A DNA stretch of 64,000 nt from Deltaproteobacteria bacterium. Its GTDB lineage: Bacteria > UBA10199 > JACPAL01 > GCA-016699445. The notes beneath the pieces were generated by a model. The model saw nothing but the letters and a program-made list of their open reading frames with translations. It was not told where the DNA came from and ran no database searches. Every line of letters starts with the position of its first letter. Within the stretch, counting starts at the first letter, position 1. The stretch covers positions 620,001 to 684,000 of the forward strand of contig CP064976.1 in the NCBI GenBank assembly GCA_016699445.1, written 5' to 3'. Shown piece after piece: positions 28,470 through 37,018 of this stretch. Both the position numbers and the translations under genes were made by a program.

Positions 28470-28999
28470 GTATTCAAGACGAAAAAAACTGGCAAACAGA
28501 GTTTCAAGAGTTTTTGGAGAGCCAAGCCAACTGCTCTGAGGTTCCGAAGACACTTTTTGAAAAAGTGAAGAATCGGATTTTCCCCAATCCTTGGGTCGTA
28601 TTCGGCAAGGTGATGCTCATCCATGCTATTTTTGGATTATTGTCTTTAAGCGTGTGCAACCAATTCGGTCTTAATCCTTTTGGAACAGATTTTTCTCTCT
28701 CCCATTGGTTCATGAAAATGGGGGGGCATGAACTTTGTATGAGTCTTTGCGGCGTGACTTTTATGGCCTCGACTTATGCTTTCTCAAATGTGTTTTTGAC
28801 CCTTGAGGAACTTGAATCCGTGAGGCGTCATGAATGGCTTCAAACAGGGATTTTTAGTTTGATATCCCTTGCGGCTTTTTATTTCTTTGGAGCGCAACTT
28901 GTCGCGACAGTTACTTTCCTATGGCTGTTAGGCGCCTTCATTGGCGGTATCTTATCTGTTGAGTCTAGTTATTATCTGAGACGCGCTTGGTCGGCATAA
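28466..28999 (+). CDS. Membrane protein, probable anti-sigma factor
   Basis: 177 residues: a soluble N-terminus (about 1-45) and four hydrophobic segments (VFGKVMLIHAIFGLLSLSVC, LCMSLCGVTFMASTYAFS, WLQTGIFSLISLAAFYFFGA, VATVTFLWLLGAFIGGIL). Translational coupling to the sigma-factor gene and this topology suggest an anti-sigma factor. Cysteines on both membrane faces could serve in metal sensing, but I see no zinc-binding anti-sigma motif. Function is inferred from context only. Confidence 0.6.
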   Translation: MSIQDEKNWQTEFQEFLESQANCSEVPKTLFEKVKNRIFPNPWVVFGKVMLIHAIFGLLSLSVCNQFGLNPFGTDFSLSHWFMKMGGHELCMSLCGVTFMASTYAFSNVFLTLEELESVRRHEWLQTGIFSLISLAAFYFFGAQLVATVTFLWLLGAFIGGILSVESSYYLRRAWSA

Positions 29000-29109
29000 A
29001 GTTTAAAGTGTTAGAGGTGTTTATGCCATGTCGTATGGAACCTTCACACCAACATTAGCTGGTTTAAATTTTCTTGCCTAACGAACGATTGTTGGTCACA
29101 GTCAAAAAA

Positions 29110-29397
29110 ATGCGTTTCCTTCGATCTAAAATGAAGTTTCTCTCTCTTATCATGCTCCTTGGGGTTTTTCTTTTAGCTCTGGATGTCCATTCGAATTGTG
29201 GGGATTCATCGAAGTCGCCTGTCGCCGCTCAGCATTGCTGTGTTCAATGTTGTCCTGCCCATAACCTAGGGCCGGTTTCACAAACTTTAGTCAGACTTTC
29301 GGCCCCTAGTAATTTTAGCGTTAGTTTTTTTCAGGATAATAATTTCCTCTATCAGAATCCATTCCGTGACGGTCTCAACCGTCCGCCTATCGCCTAG
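29110..29397 (+). CDS. Small Cys-rich exported protein of the metal cluster
   Basis: About 95 residues from ATG 29110, or 88 from ATG 29131. The hydrophobic start (MKFLSLIMLLGVFLLALDVHS) is a signal peptide. A cysteine-rich patch follows (NCGDSSKSPVAAQHCCVQC, then CPAH). The pattern suggests a periplasmic metal-binding peptide upstream of a tolC/czcA pair. I do not recognise a family, and a further upstream TTG start is possible but lacks a signal peptide in register. Confidence 0.55.
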   Translation: MRFLRSKMKFLSLIMLLGVFLLALDVHSNCGDSSKSPVAAQHCCVQCCPAHNLGPVSQTLVRLSAPSNFSVSFFQDNNFLYQNPFRDGLNRPPIA

Positions 29398-29449
29398 TCT
29401 TCTCGTTTCGCGCTCTCGTCACACACCTATAATTTAAGGAGAAGTCTCT

Positions 29450-30703
29450 ATGAGCTTCTTGTCCTATCGCGTTCCATTTTTAGTGCTTATGGCACTTTTT
29501 ATTCTGCCCATTCAGAATAGCCATGCGCAGTCAAACTCCTGTGACAGCATAAAATCGACCCAAGATGTACTCGACTGTGCCTTGAGTCATCACCCCGATA
29601 TTCAATTGTCCGAATCAAGTCTCGAAAGGGATAAATTTCTCAAGTCCATCGCTAAACAACGGCCAAATCCTGAATTGAATACGAGTTTGATGTCGGGTCA
29701 AACGGGTGGAAATGATGGTCTTAATACGGAGTTTGGCCTTCTGATTCCTTTAGAAGTGGGAGGAAAAAGAAAAAATAGGATACGTCAAGCCATCGCCAAT
29801 GAAAGTATCACGCAGGCTCAGGTCCTTGAGTCTAAAGAGCTCACAGCATTAAACACCGTACTGGCTCTTTACCGATTACGACAAATCCATTCGGAATTAG
29901 CCACTATCAACGAAGCTCTCTCTACTTTTGAAAATATTAAATCGAATTATAAGAAACGCACTACATTGGCTCCTGAACAGGAAATATCTTCAAATGTGTT
30001 TGGTTTAGCTGCAGACGAATACAAGCTGAAGAGAACGACCTTGATGCAGGAAGAGGAGTCACTTAAAAAGTTTTTGGAGTTGGCGACAGGATTGTCGCAA
30101 AACAGCATTCAGAAACATCTTCCAGGATCGAAGAGTCGCTGGCCTGTTTTTCAAGGCGCTTCACAAGACATGAAAAATTCTGCACTGGCCAAAACCCAAG
30201 CTGAAACAACATTAGCCGCGGCTAATTTGAGATTGGCGAAGAGTCAGGCTTGGCCTGACTTTAAGCTGGGACCCACTCTTCAAACACAATCAGGAACGCC
30301 CGGAAATCCACGCGCTATTGGAATGAATATCTCCATGAGTTTACCTCTCTTGAGTTGGAATAGAGGAAATATTCAGTATGCTCAAAGAGATAAGTCACGT
30401 TCTGCGTTGGCCTATGAACTGGCTCGAAATAAGAATCAGAATGAACGACAAGAGCAGATCTTGCGCTATCAATCAGCAATCGCATCATTAAAATCTCTTA
30501 GGTCCACGGCTTCAATGAACACAGAGCATCAGAGTATCGAAAAATATTTTGAGGAAGGTTTGATTCCTACTTCACTTGTCATTGAATCCCATCGGCAAAT
30601 TTTTGAGCTTACGGAATCCATGAATCGACAAGAATTGAACGCTATCGATGCGCTGTGGAGGCTTTTCATCATTGATGGACGATTTCTCTCAGAAAAAATT
30701 TAA
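29450..30703 (+). CDS. czcC: TolC/CzcC-family outer-membrane factor
   Basis: 417 residues, intact, with a signal peptide (PFLVLMALFILPIQNSHA) and good Shine-Dalgarno (AAGGAG). Motifs VLDCALSHHPDIQLSES, LNTEFGLLIPLEVGGKRKNR and AIGMNISMSLPLLSWNRGNI match CzcC-type outer-membrane factors. It lies 12 bases before the czcA-like gene. The usual adaptor gene (czcB) that lies between or beside them is absent here. Confidence 0.85.
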   Translation: MSFLSYRVPFLVLMALFILPIQNSHAQSNSCDSIKSTQDVLDCALSHHPDIQLSESSLERDKFLKSIAKQRPNPELNTSLMSGQTGGNDGLNTEFGLLIPLEVGGKRKNRIRQAIANESITQAQVLESKELTALNTVLALYRLRQIHSELATINEALSTFENIKSNYKKRTTLAPEQEISSNVFGLAADEYKLKRTTLMQEEESLKKFLELATGLSQNSIQKHLPGSKSRWPVFQGASQDMKNSALAKTQAETTLAAANLRLAKSQAWPDFKLGPTLQTQSGTPGNPRAIGMNISMSLPLLSWNRGNIQYAQRDKSRSALAYELARNKNQNERQEQILRYQSAIASLKSLRSTASMNTEHQSIEKYFEEGLIPTSLVIESHRQIFELTESMNRQELNAIDALWRLFIIDGRFLSEKI

Positions 30704-30715
30704 AGGAAATATTTT

Positions 30716-33700
30716 ATGAACAAGATGATTCGATTTTCAGTCAAAAACCGGTGGATGGTTCTTATCCTCACATTTTTACTTATGGGAACGGGTTGGATTG
30801 CCTTTGAAAATATGGCCATCGACGCCGTTCCGGACATTACCAATGTCCAGGTGTCGGTGAGCAGTATCGTTGAAGGATTGGTGCCTGAAGAAATTGAACG
30901 AGCCATCACTTACCCTGTTGAAGCCGCCGTGAACGGTATTGCCAATGTCAGTTATATTCGATCTCTTTCAAAGTTTGGTCTTTCACAGGTGACAGTGAAT
31001 TTCGAGGACGGAACGGATATCTATTGGGCCCGTCAACAGGTGGCCGAGAGATTGTCTGCTGTCTTAAGTGAACTTCCTAAAGGTATTCAACCAAAGCTGG
31101 GGCCTATCTCCACCGGTCTCGGTGAAATCTTCATGTATACGGTGGAGTCAGATCAACCGGCCACGGGTCCTGAGCGCAAGGCGCAACTCATGGAATTGCG
31201 GTCGATCCAGGAATGGATGATTCGCCCCCGATTGATGACGGTCCAGGGAATTGCGGGTGTTGATACCAGCGGAGGTTATGAAAAACAATATCATGTCCAG
31301 CCCAATATCAAGGCGATGAAGGATTTGGGTTTAAGTTTTGAGGATCTGCATACGGCCTTGGAAGCCAGCAATAAAAATGTCGGAGGGGGATACATCGAAC
31401 AGGGGAAGGAGCTCTTCCTTGTTCAGGCCGTGGGATTGTTTGCCTCGGCCGATGAGATTAAAAAAGTGCCCGTCAAGACGATGGAAAATCTTCGTGTTGT
31501 GACTATTGGTGATATCGCTACAGTCACGGTAGATAGTGGCTTAAGGGTTGGCTCTGCGTTGGTTGCCGGAAAAGAAGCAATTTTGGGCACTGCTTTTCTT
31601 CTGACAGGTGAAAATAGTCGTGTAGTCGCTAGAAGAGTTTCTGATCGTCTCGATGAAATCAAAAAAAATCTCCCTCCGGGAATTAAGATTGAAACTCTCT
31701 ATAACCGGGCTGAGGTCGTAGACGCCACTCTCGACACCGTCATCCATAATCTCCTCACAGCTGCGGCCTTGGTTATTGTCGTTCTCTTGGTGCTCCTGGG
31801 AAATTTTCGAGCTGCTGTCATTACAGCGATTACCATTCCTTTTGCCCTTCTTTTTACCTTCCTTCTGATGAAGGCATGGGGGCTGTCCGGAAACTTGATG
31901 AGTCTGGGAGCTCTCGACTTTGGTATCATTGTGGATGGAGCGGTTATCGTGATGGATAATTGCGTTCGGCTCGCTCACGAAAGAATCAAAAAACTCGCTC
32001 GCCCATTAACGCGTTCTGAACTCCAGGAAACGGTTGTCGATGCCACCATCGAAACACGAAAGGCAGCCGGTTTTGGACAATTGATTATTGTTATGGTCCT
32101 CCTGCCTATTTTCGCTTTGACAGGCGTAGAAGGGAAAATGTTCAAACCCATGATCGCTTCCTTCTGCTTCGCTCTTCTAGGTGCTTTGATCTTCTCATTT
32201 ACAGCGGCTCCTGCGCTAGCATCACTTTTTATGGGTGGAAATGTCGCGGAAAAAGAACCCTGGCTCATGAGAGTGACACGCCAAGGGTATCACAGACTTC
32301 TTACTTGGAGTTTAGATCATCGGAAGTACGTGCTGTCGGGAGTTGGCATTGCTTTGATCGCAGGTCTTGCTCTTTTTACTCGCCTCGGCGCTGAGTTCGT
32401 TCCTCAACTCAATGAGGGATCCATCGTCGTCATGCTTCAGCGGGACATCAATATTAATATGAGTGAAGCGGTACGGATGCAGGAGAAATCGGAAAAGCTT
32501 ATTATGGATTTTCCGGAAGTGGATAAAGTCTTCTCTAGGACCGGAACGGCCGAAGCGGCGACCGACCCTATGGGAATTTATCAGACGGATACGTTCGTGA
32601 TGCTCAAACCGAAAAAAGAATGGCCCAAAATAGACGGGCACAGACGTGGAAAGGACGAGCTGGCCGCAGCCATTGCTGAAAAACTCAAAGAAATTCCAGA
32701 TCAGGAGCCAATTCTCACTCAGCCGATTCAGATGAGGTTTAACGAACTCTTGGAAGGAACACGCGCGGATGTGTCCGTGAAAATCTTCGGTGATGATTTA
32801 GATCAATTGCTCGAACAATCAGAAAAGGCTGAAACCATTTTGAAAGGAATCCCGGGGGCCGGAGACGTGGAAGCCGAGATTTCCGAAAAATCAAAACTCT
32901 TAAAGATCGTTCCCAATCATGCACTTCTGGAAAAAATGGGAATTCCTGTCCAAGCAGTGTTGGACACTGTTTCTACGGCAATCGGAGGCTTGGAGTCGGG
33001 GACTCTCTACGAGGGAGTGAAACGGTTTCCAATTGTGATCCGTGTGAATGAACAGGAACGTTCTGATCCAGAACTCATCAAAAATCTCCCCGTCTCGATC
33101 GGTTCCTACTTAAATGTCCGTCTTGCCGATGTGGCCGAGGTAGGTCCTACGGATAGCTTCGGATTAATCATCCGTGAAAACTCCAGGCGTCGGACCGCCA
33201 TTTTAATCAATCCAAGAGGCCGCGACACAGAAAGTTTTGTGAAAGAAGCAAAAGCCACTTTAGAAAAAGAAATTCCTCTTCAAGCTGGTTCTTACTTCGA
33301 GTGGGGCGGAAATTTCAAAAATCTAGAGAAGGCCAAGGCCAGGCTTCTTATCTTGATGCCATTGATCCTCCTTTTAGTTCTTGTGATGATCTATGTTGTC
33401 TTTCGGAACCTTTTCCAAACCCTACTGATCTTCAGCGGAGTCCCCTTGGCCATGGTGGGTGGTATCGTCATGCTGCTGATTACTGGTTTGCCGTTTAGTA
33501 TTTCCGCGGGTGTCGGGTTCATCGCTCTTTCCGGAATCGCTATCTTAAACGGAGTGGTGCTCATCAGTTACATAAATATCCTTAGGGAAGAAACGGGGCA
33601 TTCCGGCGTCCCCCTTGTTTTTCAGGGGTGTCTGATGCGCTTGAGACCGGTCTTGATGACGGCTTTGGTAGAGATTTTGGATTCCTACCGATGATGTTTT

Positions 33701-33855
33701 CCACTGGCCTCGGTGCCGAGGTTCAGCGTCCGCTGGCTACGGTTGTCATTGGCGGTGTCTTTTCCTCCACCTTATTGACACTGATTGTTCTACCATTGGT
33801 TTATTTGATGTTTGAAAAAAGTTCTGCCGAAGAAAAGGCAGATATCGAAATCTAA
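30716..33855 (+). CDS. czcA: CzcA-type heavy-metal RND transporter (frameshifted near the 3' end)
   Basis: The TM4 motif is LGALDFGIIVDGAVIVMDN, with the DFG-x3-D pattern of divalent-metal (Zn/Co/Cd) CzcA, though the third acidic residue is Asp instead of Glu. The frame breaks near 33675: the first ends VLMTALVEILDSYR, while the other reads GFLPMMFSTGLGAEVQRPL and continues to 33855. One missing G (GG for GGG) gives the standard VLMTAL-x-LGFLPM. The joined protein is about 1046 residues, normal for the family. It follows the CzcC-like gene and precedes a PII-like gene. Confidence 0.85.
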
Positions 33856-33870
33856 ACAAGGGGGATTGGA

Positions 33871-34209
33871 ATGAAAGAAATCAAAGCCATTATTCAACCT
33901 GGTGTAGTCTCAAAAGTAATCGATGCGTTGAAAGCTATTCCCGATATGCCGGGAGTGACTGTTTCTGAAATTAAAGGTTTTGGAAGAGCCCGTGCTAACG
34001 TCCCTCATAGTATCGTGGAATGGGGAGTTGCCATGGTGGTGAAAGCAAAGCTGGAAACAGTCGTTACAGATGAAATGGTACGACAAGTTGTCGAGGCGAT
34101 TCAAAAAAATGCTTACACGGGAAATATTGGGGACGGTAAGATTTTTGTTTATGATGTGAATGAAGTCATTAAGATTCGAACAGGAGAGTCAGGGCCTGTA
34201 GCTATTTGA
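33871..34209 (+). CDS. PII-like signal protein linked to the RND pump
   Basis: 112 residues of the GlnB/GlnK fold: MKEIKAIIQPGVVSKVIDAL, GFGRARANVPHSI, and the end GDGKIFVYDVNEVIKIRTGE, which is the PII signature. The T-loop region lacks the tyrosine that is uridylylated in GlnB. A PII group next to heavy-metal RND genes (called PII-NG in the literature) is known. Here it sits 16 bases after czcA and before a CDF exporter, so a role in metal or energy-state regulation of efflux is likely, and nitrogen control is unlikely. Confidence 0.85.
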   Translation: MKEIKAIIQPGVVSKVIDALKAIPDMPGVTVSEIKGFGRARANVPHSIVEWGVAMVVKAKLETVVTDEMVRQVVEAIQKNAYTGNIGDGKIFVYDVNEVIKIRTGESGPVAI

Positions 34210-34272
34210 TGTAGGCTCTCTCTATGATTGAAAAATGGAAATCTGATAAGCATTTTAAAGAGGGGACTTCTG

Positions 34273-35178
34273 ATGTCACATGATCATTCTCATGAGCATT
34301 CTACAAATAATTTTGGGAAAGCCTTTTTGCTGGGTGTGTTCCTTAACTTTTCTTTCGTGATCTTGGAGGTGACGATCGGCTTGTTATCCAACTCGCTCGC
34401 CTTGGTTGCCGATGCAGGCCACAATTTAAGCGATGTGTTGAGCCTGTGCATCTCATGGGGAGCCAATGTCGCATCGAAAAGACCGCCAAGTGAGCGCCAC
34501 ACTTATGGACTGAGACGCAGCTCCATTTTGGCCGCTCTTTTTAATGCCGTGCTTCTTCTTTTTGTTTTGGGCGGCATGACCTGGGAGGCTATTATCAGAT
34601 TTCGTCATCCCGTCGCCGTACCCGGAATGACGGTGATCATGGTGGGAGGATGCGGTATTGTCATCAATGTGGCGACGGCTTTTTTGTTTTCTTCCGGTCG
34701 CAAAACCGATTTGAATATCAAAAGCGCTTTCCTACACATGATGACGGACGCTCTCGTGTCTTTGGGAGTGGTGATTGCCGGCGTGCTCATCCTGGTCACA
34801 GGAAAAAATTGGATTGATCCCCTCGTCAGCCTTGCAGTCGTTGTGGTTGTTTTCGCCGGAACCTGGGGCCTTTTGAAGGATTCCTTAAAACTCGCTTTGG
34901 ATGCCGTGCCGGAAGGAATCGATTTAGCTGAAGTGAGAAGGTATTTACAGGGATTGCCAGGTATTGTTGCCGTTCACGATCTTCATGTATGGGCGATGAG
35001 TACGACGGAGACGGCTCTCACCGCACATTTAGTGGGCGATGAATCTTGCCTGACCCACGATTTTTACCAAGAGACTTCGCAGATACTACACGATCGCTTC
35101 GGTATTGAACACGCGACATTGCAGGTTGAACCCAATGACGTGTCATTGTGTCGCTTGTCTCCCGACGATAAAGTTTGA
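34273..35178 (+). CDS. czcD: CDF-family zinc/cadmium/cobalt exporter
   Basis: 301 residues from ATG 34273, chosen because AGAGGGGAC lies just upstream and the N-terminus is His-rich (MSHDHSHEHS). Six membrane segments are visible, with the metal-site pairs HNLSD in TM2 and HMMTD in TM5, both HxxxD as in zinc-type CDF proteins. The cytoplasmic C-terminal domain reads LPGIVAVHDLHVWAMSTTE. It exchanges cytosolic metal for protons and complements the RND pump upstream. Confidence 0.9.
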   Translation: MSHDHSHEHSTNNFGKAFLLGVFLNFSFVILEVTIGLLSNSLALVADAGHNLSDVLSLCISWGANVASKRPPSERHTYGLRRSSILAALFNAVLLLFVLGGMTWEAIIRFRHPVAVPGMTVIMVGGCGIVINVATAFLFSSGRKTDLNIKSAFLHMMTDALVSLGVVIAGVLILVTGKNWIDPLVSLAVVVVVFAGTWGLLKDSLKLALDAVPEGIDLAEVRRYLQGLPGIVAVHDLHVWAMSTTETALTAHLVGDESCLTHDFYQETSQILHDRFGIEHATLQVEPNDVSLCRLSPDDKV

Positions 35179-35205
35179 TTGGGATCTAAATGGTAATTGG
35201 ATCTC

Positions 35206-35526
35206 TTACCTTGGACTGAATTGAATAATGAACCCACCCAACATGATGACGCTTAACCCTAGCCATGTGGATAATGGGATGGTTTCTTGAAATATATAGC
35301 GGCCAGCCAAGATGCTAATCAATGCGAATATGCTGACATAAACTCCCAAGAGTTTGGAAAAATCCCATTTCACCATATTGACGACTAATCCGTAGCAACC
35401 GAGCATGAGGAATCCCGCAACGATAAAAAGAGCGTGACCTCCCCGCAATCCCTTTCGGACCATGGCGTCACCAGCGACTTCAAGTATGGCAGCAGCAAGA
35501 AAAATCATCCAAGCTACTAAGGTCAT
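35206..35526 (-). CDS. SMR/EmrE-like small transporter
   Basis: 106 residues with four hydrophobic segments. The first holds the conserved membrane glutamate (AAAILEVAGDAMVRKG), as in EmrE and other SMR proteins. The remaining segments (GYGLVV-type and LGVYVSIFALISILAGRYIF) agree. It is last in the arsR-aqpS-arsC operon, 18 bases after the conserved arsC region, with AAGGGGAT as Shine-Dalgarno. Its substrate is unknown; arsenic-related cations or drugs are both open. Confidence 0.75.
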   Translation of the reverse strand: MTLVAWMIFLAAAILEVAGDAMVRKGLRGGHALFIVAGFLMLGCYGLVVNMVKWDFSKLLGVYVSIFALISILAGRYIFQETIPLSTWLGLSVIMLGGFIIQFSPR

Positions 35527-35544
35527 GCGATATCCCCTTCTAAA

Positions 35545-35964
35545 TTATTTCCAGCTATTCATAGTTACTAATTCATTAACACGTCGAGAAATATCATTTC
35601 GGATTTCTCTTATGTGTTCTAATGTCTGACCTTTAGGATTCGCAAGAGGTTAATTTTCTCGAAAAACACCGGGTATGATGGGGTATGATTCCCCACAGCC
35701 CATTGTAATTAATATCTTGGCCTGTCGCGCCAGTTCATCGGTAAGTTTTTGTGGTTTTACTTGAGATAAATCAATTCCTACTTCTTGCATGACTTCCACG
35801 ACTTCAGGGCGAACCTTGTCTCCCGGGCTGGTTCCTGCTGAGATGGCCGTTGCCTTGGCGGGATCCGCAAATTTATTAAAAAAGGCGGCAGCCATTTGTG
35901 AGCGCCCTGCATTTTGAATGCAGGCGAAAAGAACGGTCGTTATTGATGAGTGATTTAGAATCAT
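35545..35964 (-). pseudogene. arsC: ArsC arsenate reductase interrupted by an in-frame stop
   Basis: Start ATG at 35964 overlaps the aqpS stop (ATGA). The active-site loop CIQNAGRSQM is the LMW-phosphatase-type arsenate reductase motif, followed by GTSPGDKVRPEVVEVMQEVG and ILITMGCGESYP. A TAA stop (35650-35652) follows PGVFREN, yet the same frame continues beyond it as PLANPKGQTLEHIREIRNDI to a stop at 35545, the normal C-terminus of the family. The stop occupies the position usually held by tryptophan. The third cysteine region GCGESY is kept before the stop. The shortened product would lack about 35 residues. Confidence 0.75.
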
Positions 35965-36623
35965 TTTTCCTCTTCTCTCAACCAACTGTAGAGAACGGCA
36001 GCCATGATAGCGCCTACCATGGGTCCGATCATATAGATCCAGAGATTTTCATAATGTCCTTCAGCGATAGCAGGCGCCAGAGAGCGTGCAGGATTCATGG
36101 AAGCGCCTGTTACCGGTCCTCCAACGAATGCTGCTAACATCACGGTTGCACCAATAGCAGCTCCAGCCATCGTACCCTCAGCCCGTGTGTCCGTTGCCAC
36201 TGCAATGATGACGAACATAAGGAAAAAGGTCAGGACCATTTCCCAAATCAGTGCTTTCCATAAAGTGACGTATGGAATTGTGGCACCAAATATCCTCCCT
36301 TCAGGCAAGATTAAGAAGAGTAAAAAGATTGCGGCGAACGCGCCCAGAAATTGAGCTATCCAATAAAAAAGAACATCTCTCTTGGGGAAATGCCGTGCGA
36401 TTGCAAAAGCTAATGTGACAGCCGGATTAAAATGAGCGCCTGAGATATGTCCTACGGCATAAATCATGGCGGCTACGGCAAGGCCAAAGATGACAGGGAT
36501 AGCTCCTTGTGGGATTGTTCCCGGAAAACGTTCCATGATCATAATTCCACCGCATCCTGTAAAAACAAGAGCGAAGGTTCCGATAGCTTCTGCCACCGAC
36601 TTTTGAAAAAGTCTTTTAGTCAT
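35961..36623 (-). CDS. aqpS: Aquaglyceroporin of the arsenic operon (AqpS-like)
   Basis: 220 residues with six membrane segments and the two pore motifs HFNPAVTLAFAIA and SMNPARSLAPAIA. The N-terminus (MTKRLFQKSVAEAIGTFALV) is a typical MIP start. In arsenic operons of the arsR-aqpS-arsC type (best known from Sinorhizobium meliloti), this channel lets arsenite leave after ArsC reduces arsenate. The gene lies between arsR and arsC, with a four-base overlap with arsC. Confidence 0.9.
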   Translation of the reverse strand: MTKRLFQKSVAEAIGTFALVFTGCGGIMIMERFPGTIPQGAIPVIFGLAVAAMIYAVGHISGAHFNPAVTLAFAIARHFPKRDVLFYWIAQFLGAFAAIFLLFLILPEGRIFGATIPYVTLWKALIWEMVLTFFLMFVIIAVATDTRAEGTMAGAAIGATVMLAAFVGGPVTGASMNPARSLAPAIAEGHYENLWIYMIGPMVGAIMAAVLYSWLREEEK

Positions 36624-36646
36624 ATATCGTTAAAATATGTTTAAAG

Positions 36647-36988
36647 TTATAGCCCGGCCACGAGAACTTTTAATCTGCGTAACCCACGGGAGTCGATACA
36701 GTAGCAGACGCTGGGTCCTTTGATGTCTCCACGGATCAAGCCAGCCTCTTTAAGGACTTTTAGGTGTTGAGAAACTGTGGATTGAGCCAGAGATGTTTCA
36801 TCGACAATATCACCGCAAATACAGGCTTCTTTTTGCAATAGGAGTCTTAAAATCTGAACACGAATGGGATGTCCAACGGCCTTCGTTAGGGCGGCTAACT
36901 CATCATCTGCGACTTTACCCTCAACAGGCCTTAAGTCAGGCTTGTTCTTATTGGGAGAACAGCATGATTCTTTATTTTTAGATTTCAC
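36647..36988 (-). CDS. arsR: ArsR-family metalloregulator
   Basis: 113 residues from a GTG at 36988. The winged helix reads GHPIRVQILRLLLQKEACI and STVSQHLKVLKEAGLIRGDI. Cysteines CICGD lie at the start of the recognition region as in ArsR sensors, and a CCS pair sits at the N-terminus. It precedes aqpS and arsC. A perfect inverted repeat lies just upstream of the start, which supports self-repression released by arsenite. There is no clear Shine-Dalgarno, so a leaderless message is possible. Confidence 0.85.
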   Translation of the reverse strand: MKSKNKESCCSPNKNKPDLRPVEGKVADDELAALTKAVGHPIRVQILRLLLQKEACICGDIVDETSLAQSTVSQHLKVLKEAGLIRGDIKGPSVCYCIDSRGLRRLKVLVAGL

Positions 36989-36997
36989 GAAATTTAA

Positions 36998-37017
36998 TTA
37001 TCGTAAAAATACGATAA
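36998..37017 (-). promoter_or_regulatory. arsR promoter with ArsR-type operator
   Basis: TTATCGTA-aaaa-TACGATAA is a perfect 8+8 inverted repeat. On the minus strand TTGACT (37017-37022) reads as -35 and TAATTA about 16 bases later as -10, placing the operator in the spacer and transcription start at or very near the arsR GTG (leaderless). The box overlaps the stop of the helicase gene. It fits the family's usual operator geometry. Confidence 0.55.
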
Positions 37018-37018
37018 G

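Noticed and set aside
35545..35650. A separate small gene after arsC
   Set aside because: It aligns with the normal ArsC end in the same frame; it lacks a start signal of its own.
36793..36981. Plus-strand frame over arsR
   Set aside because: Antisense to a clear ArsR gene; no ribosome site.
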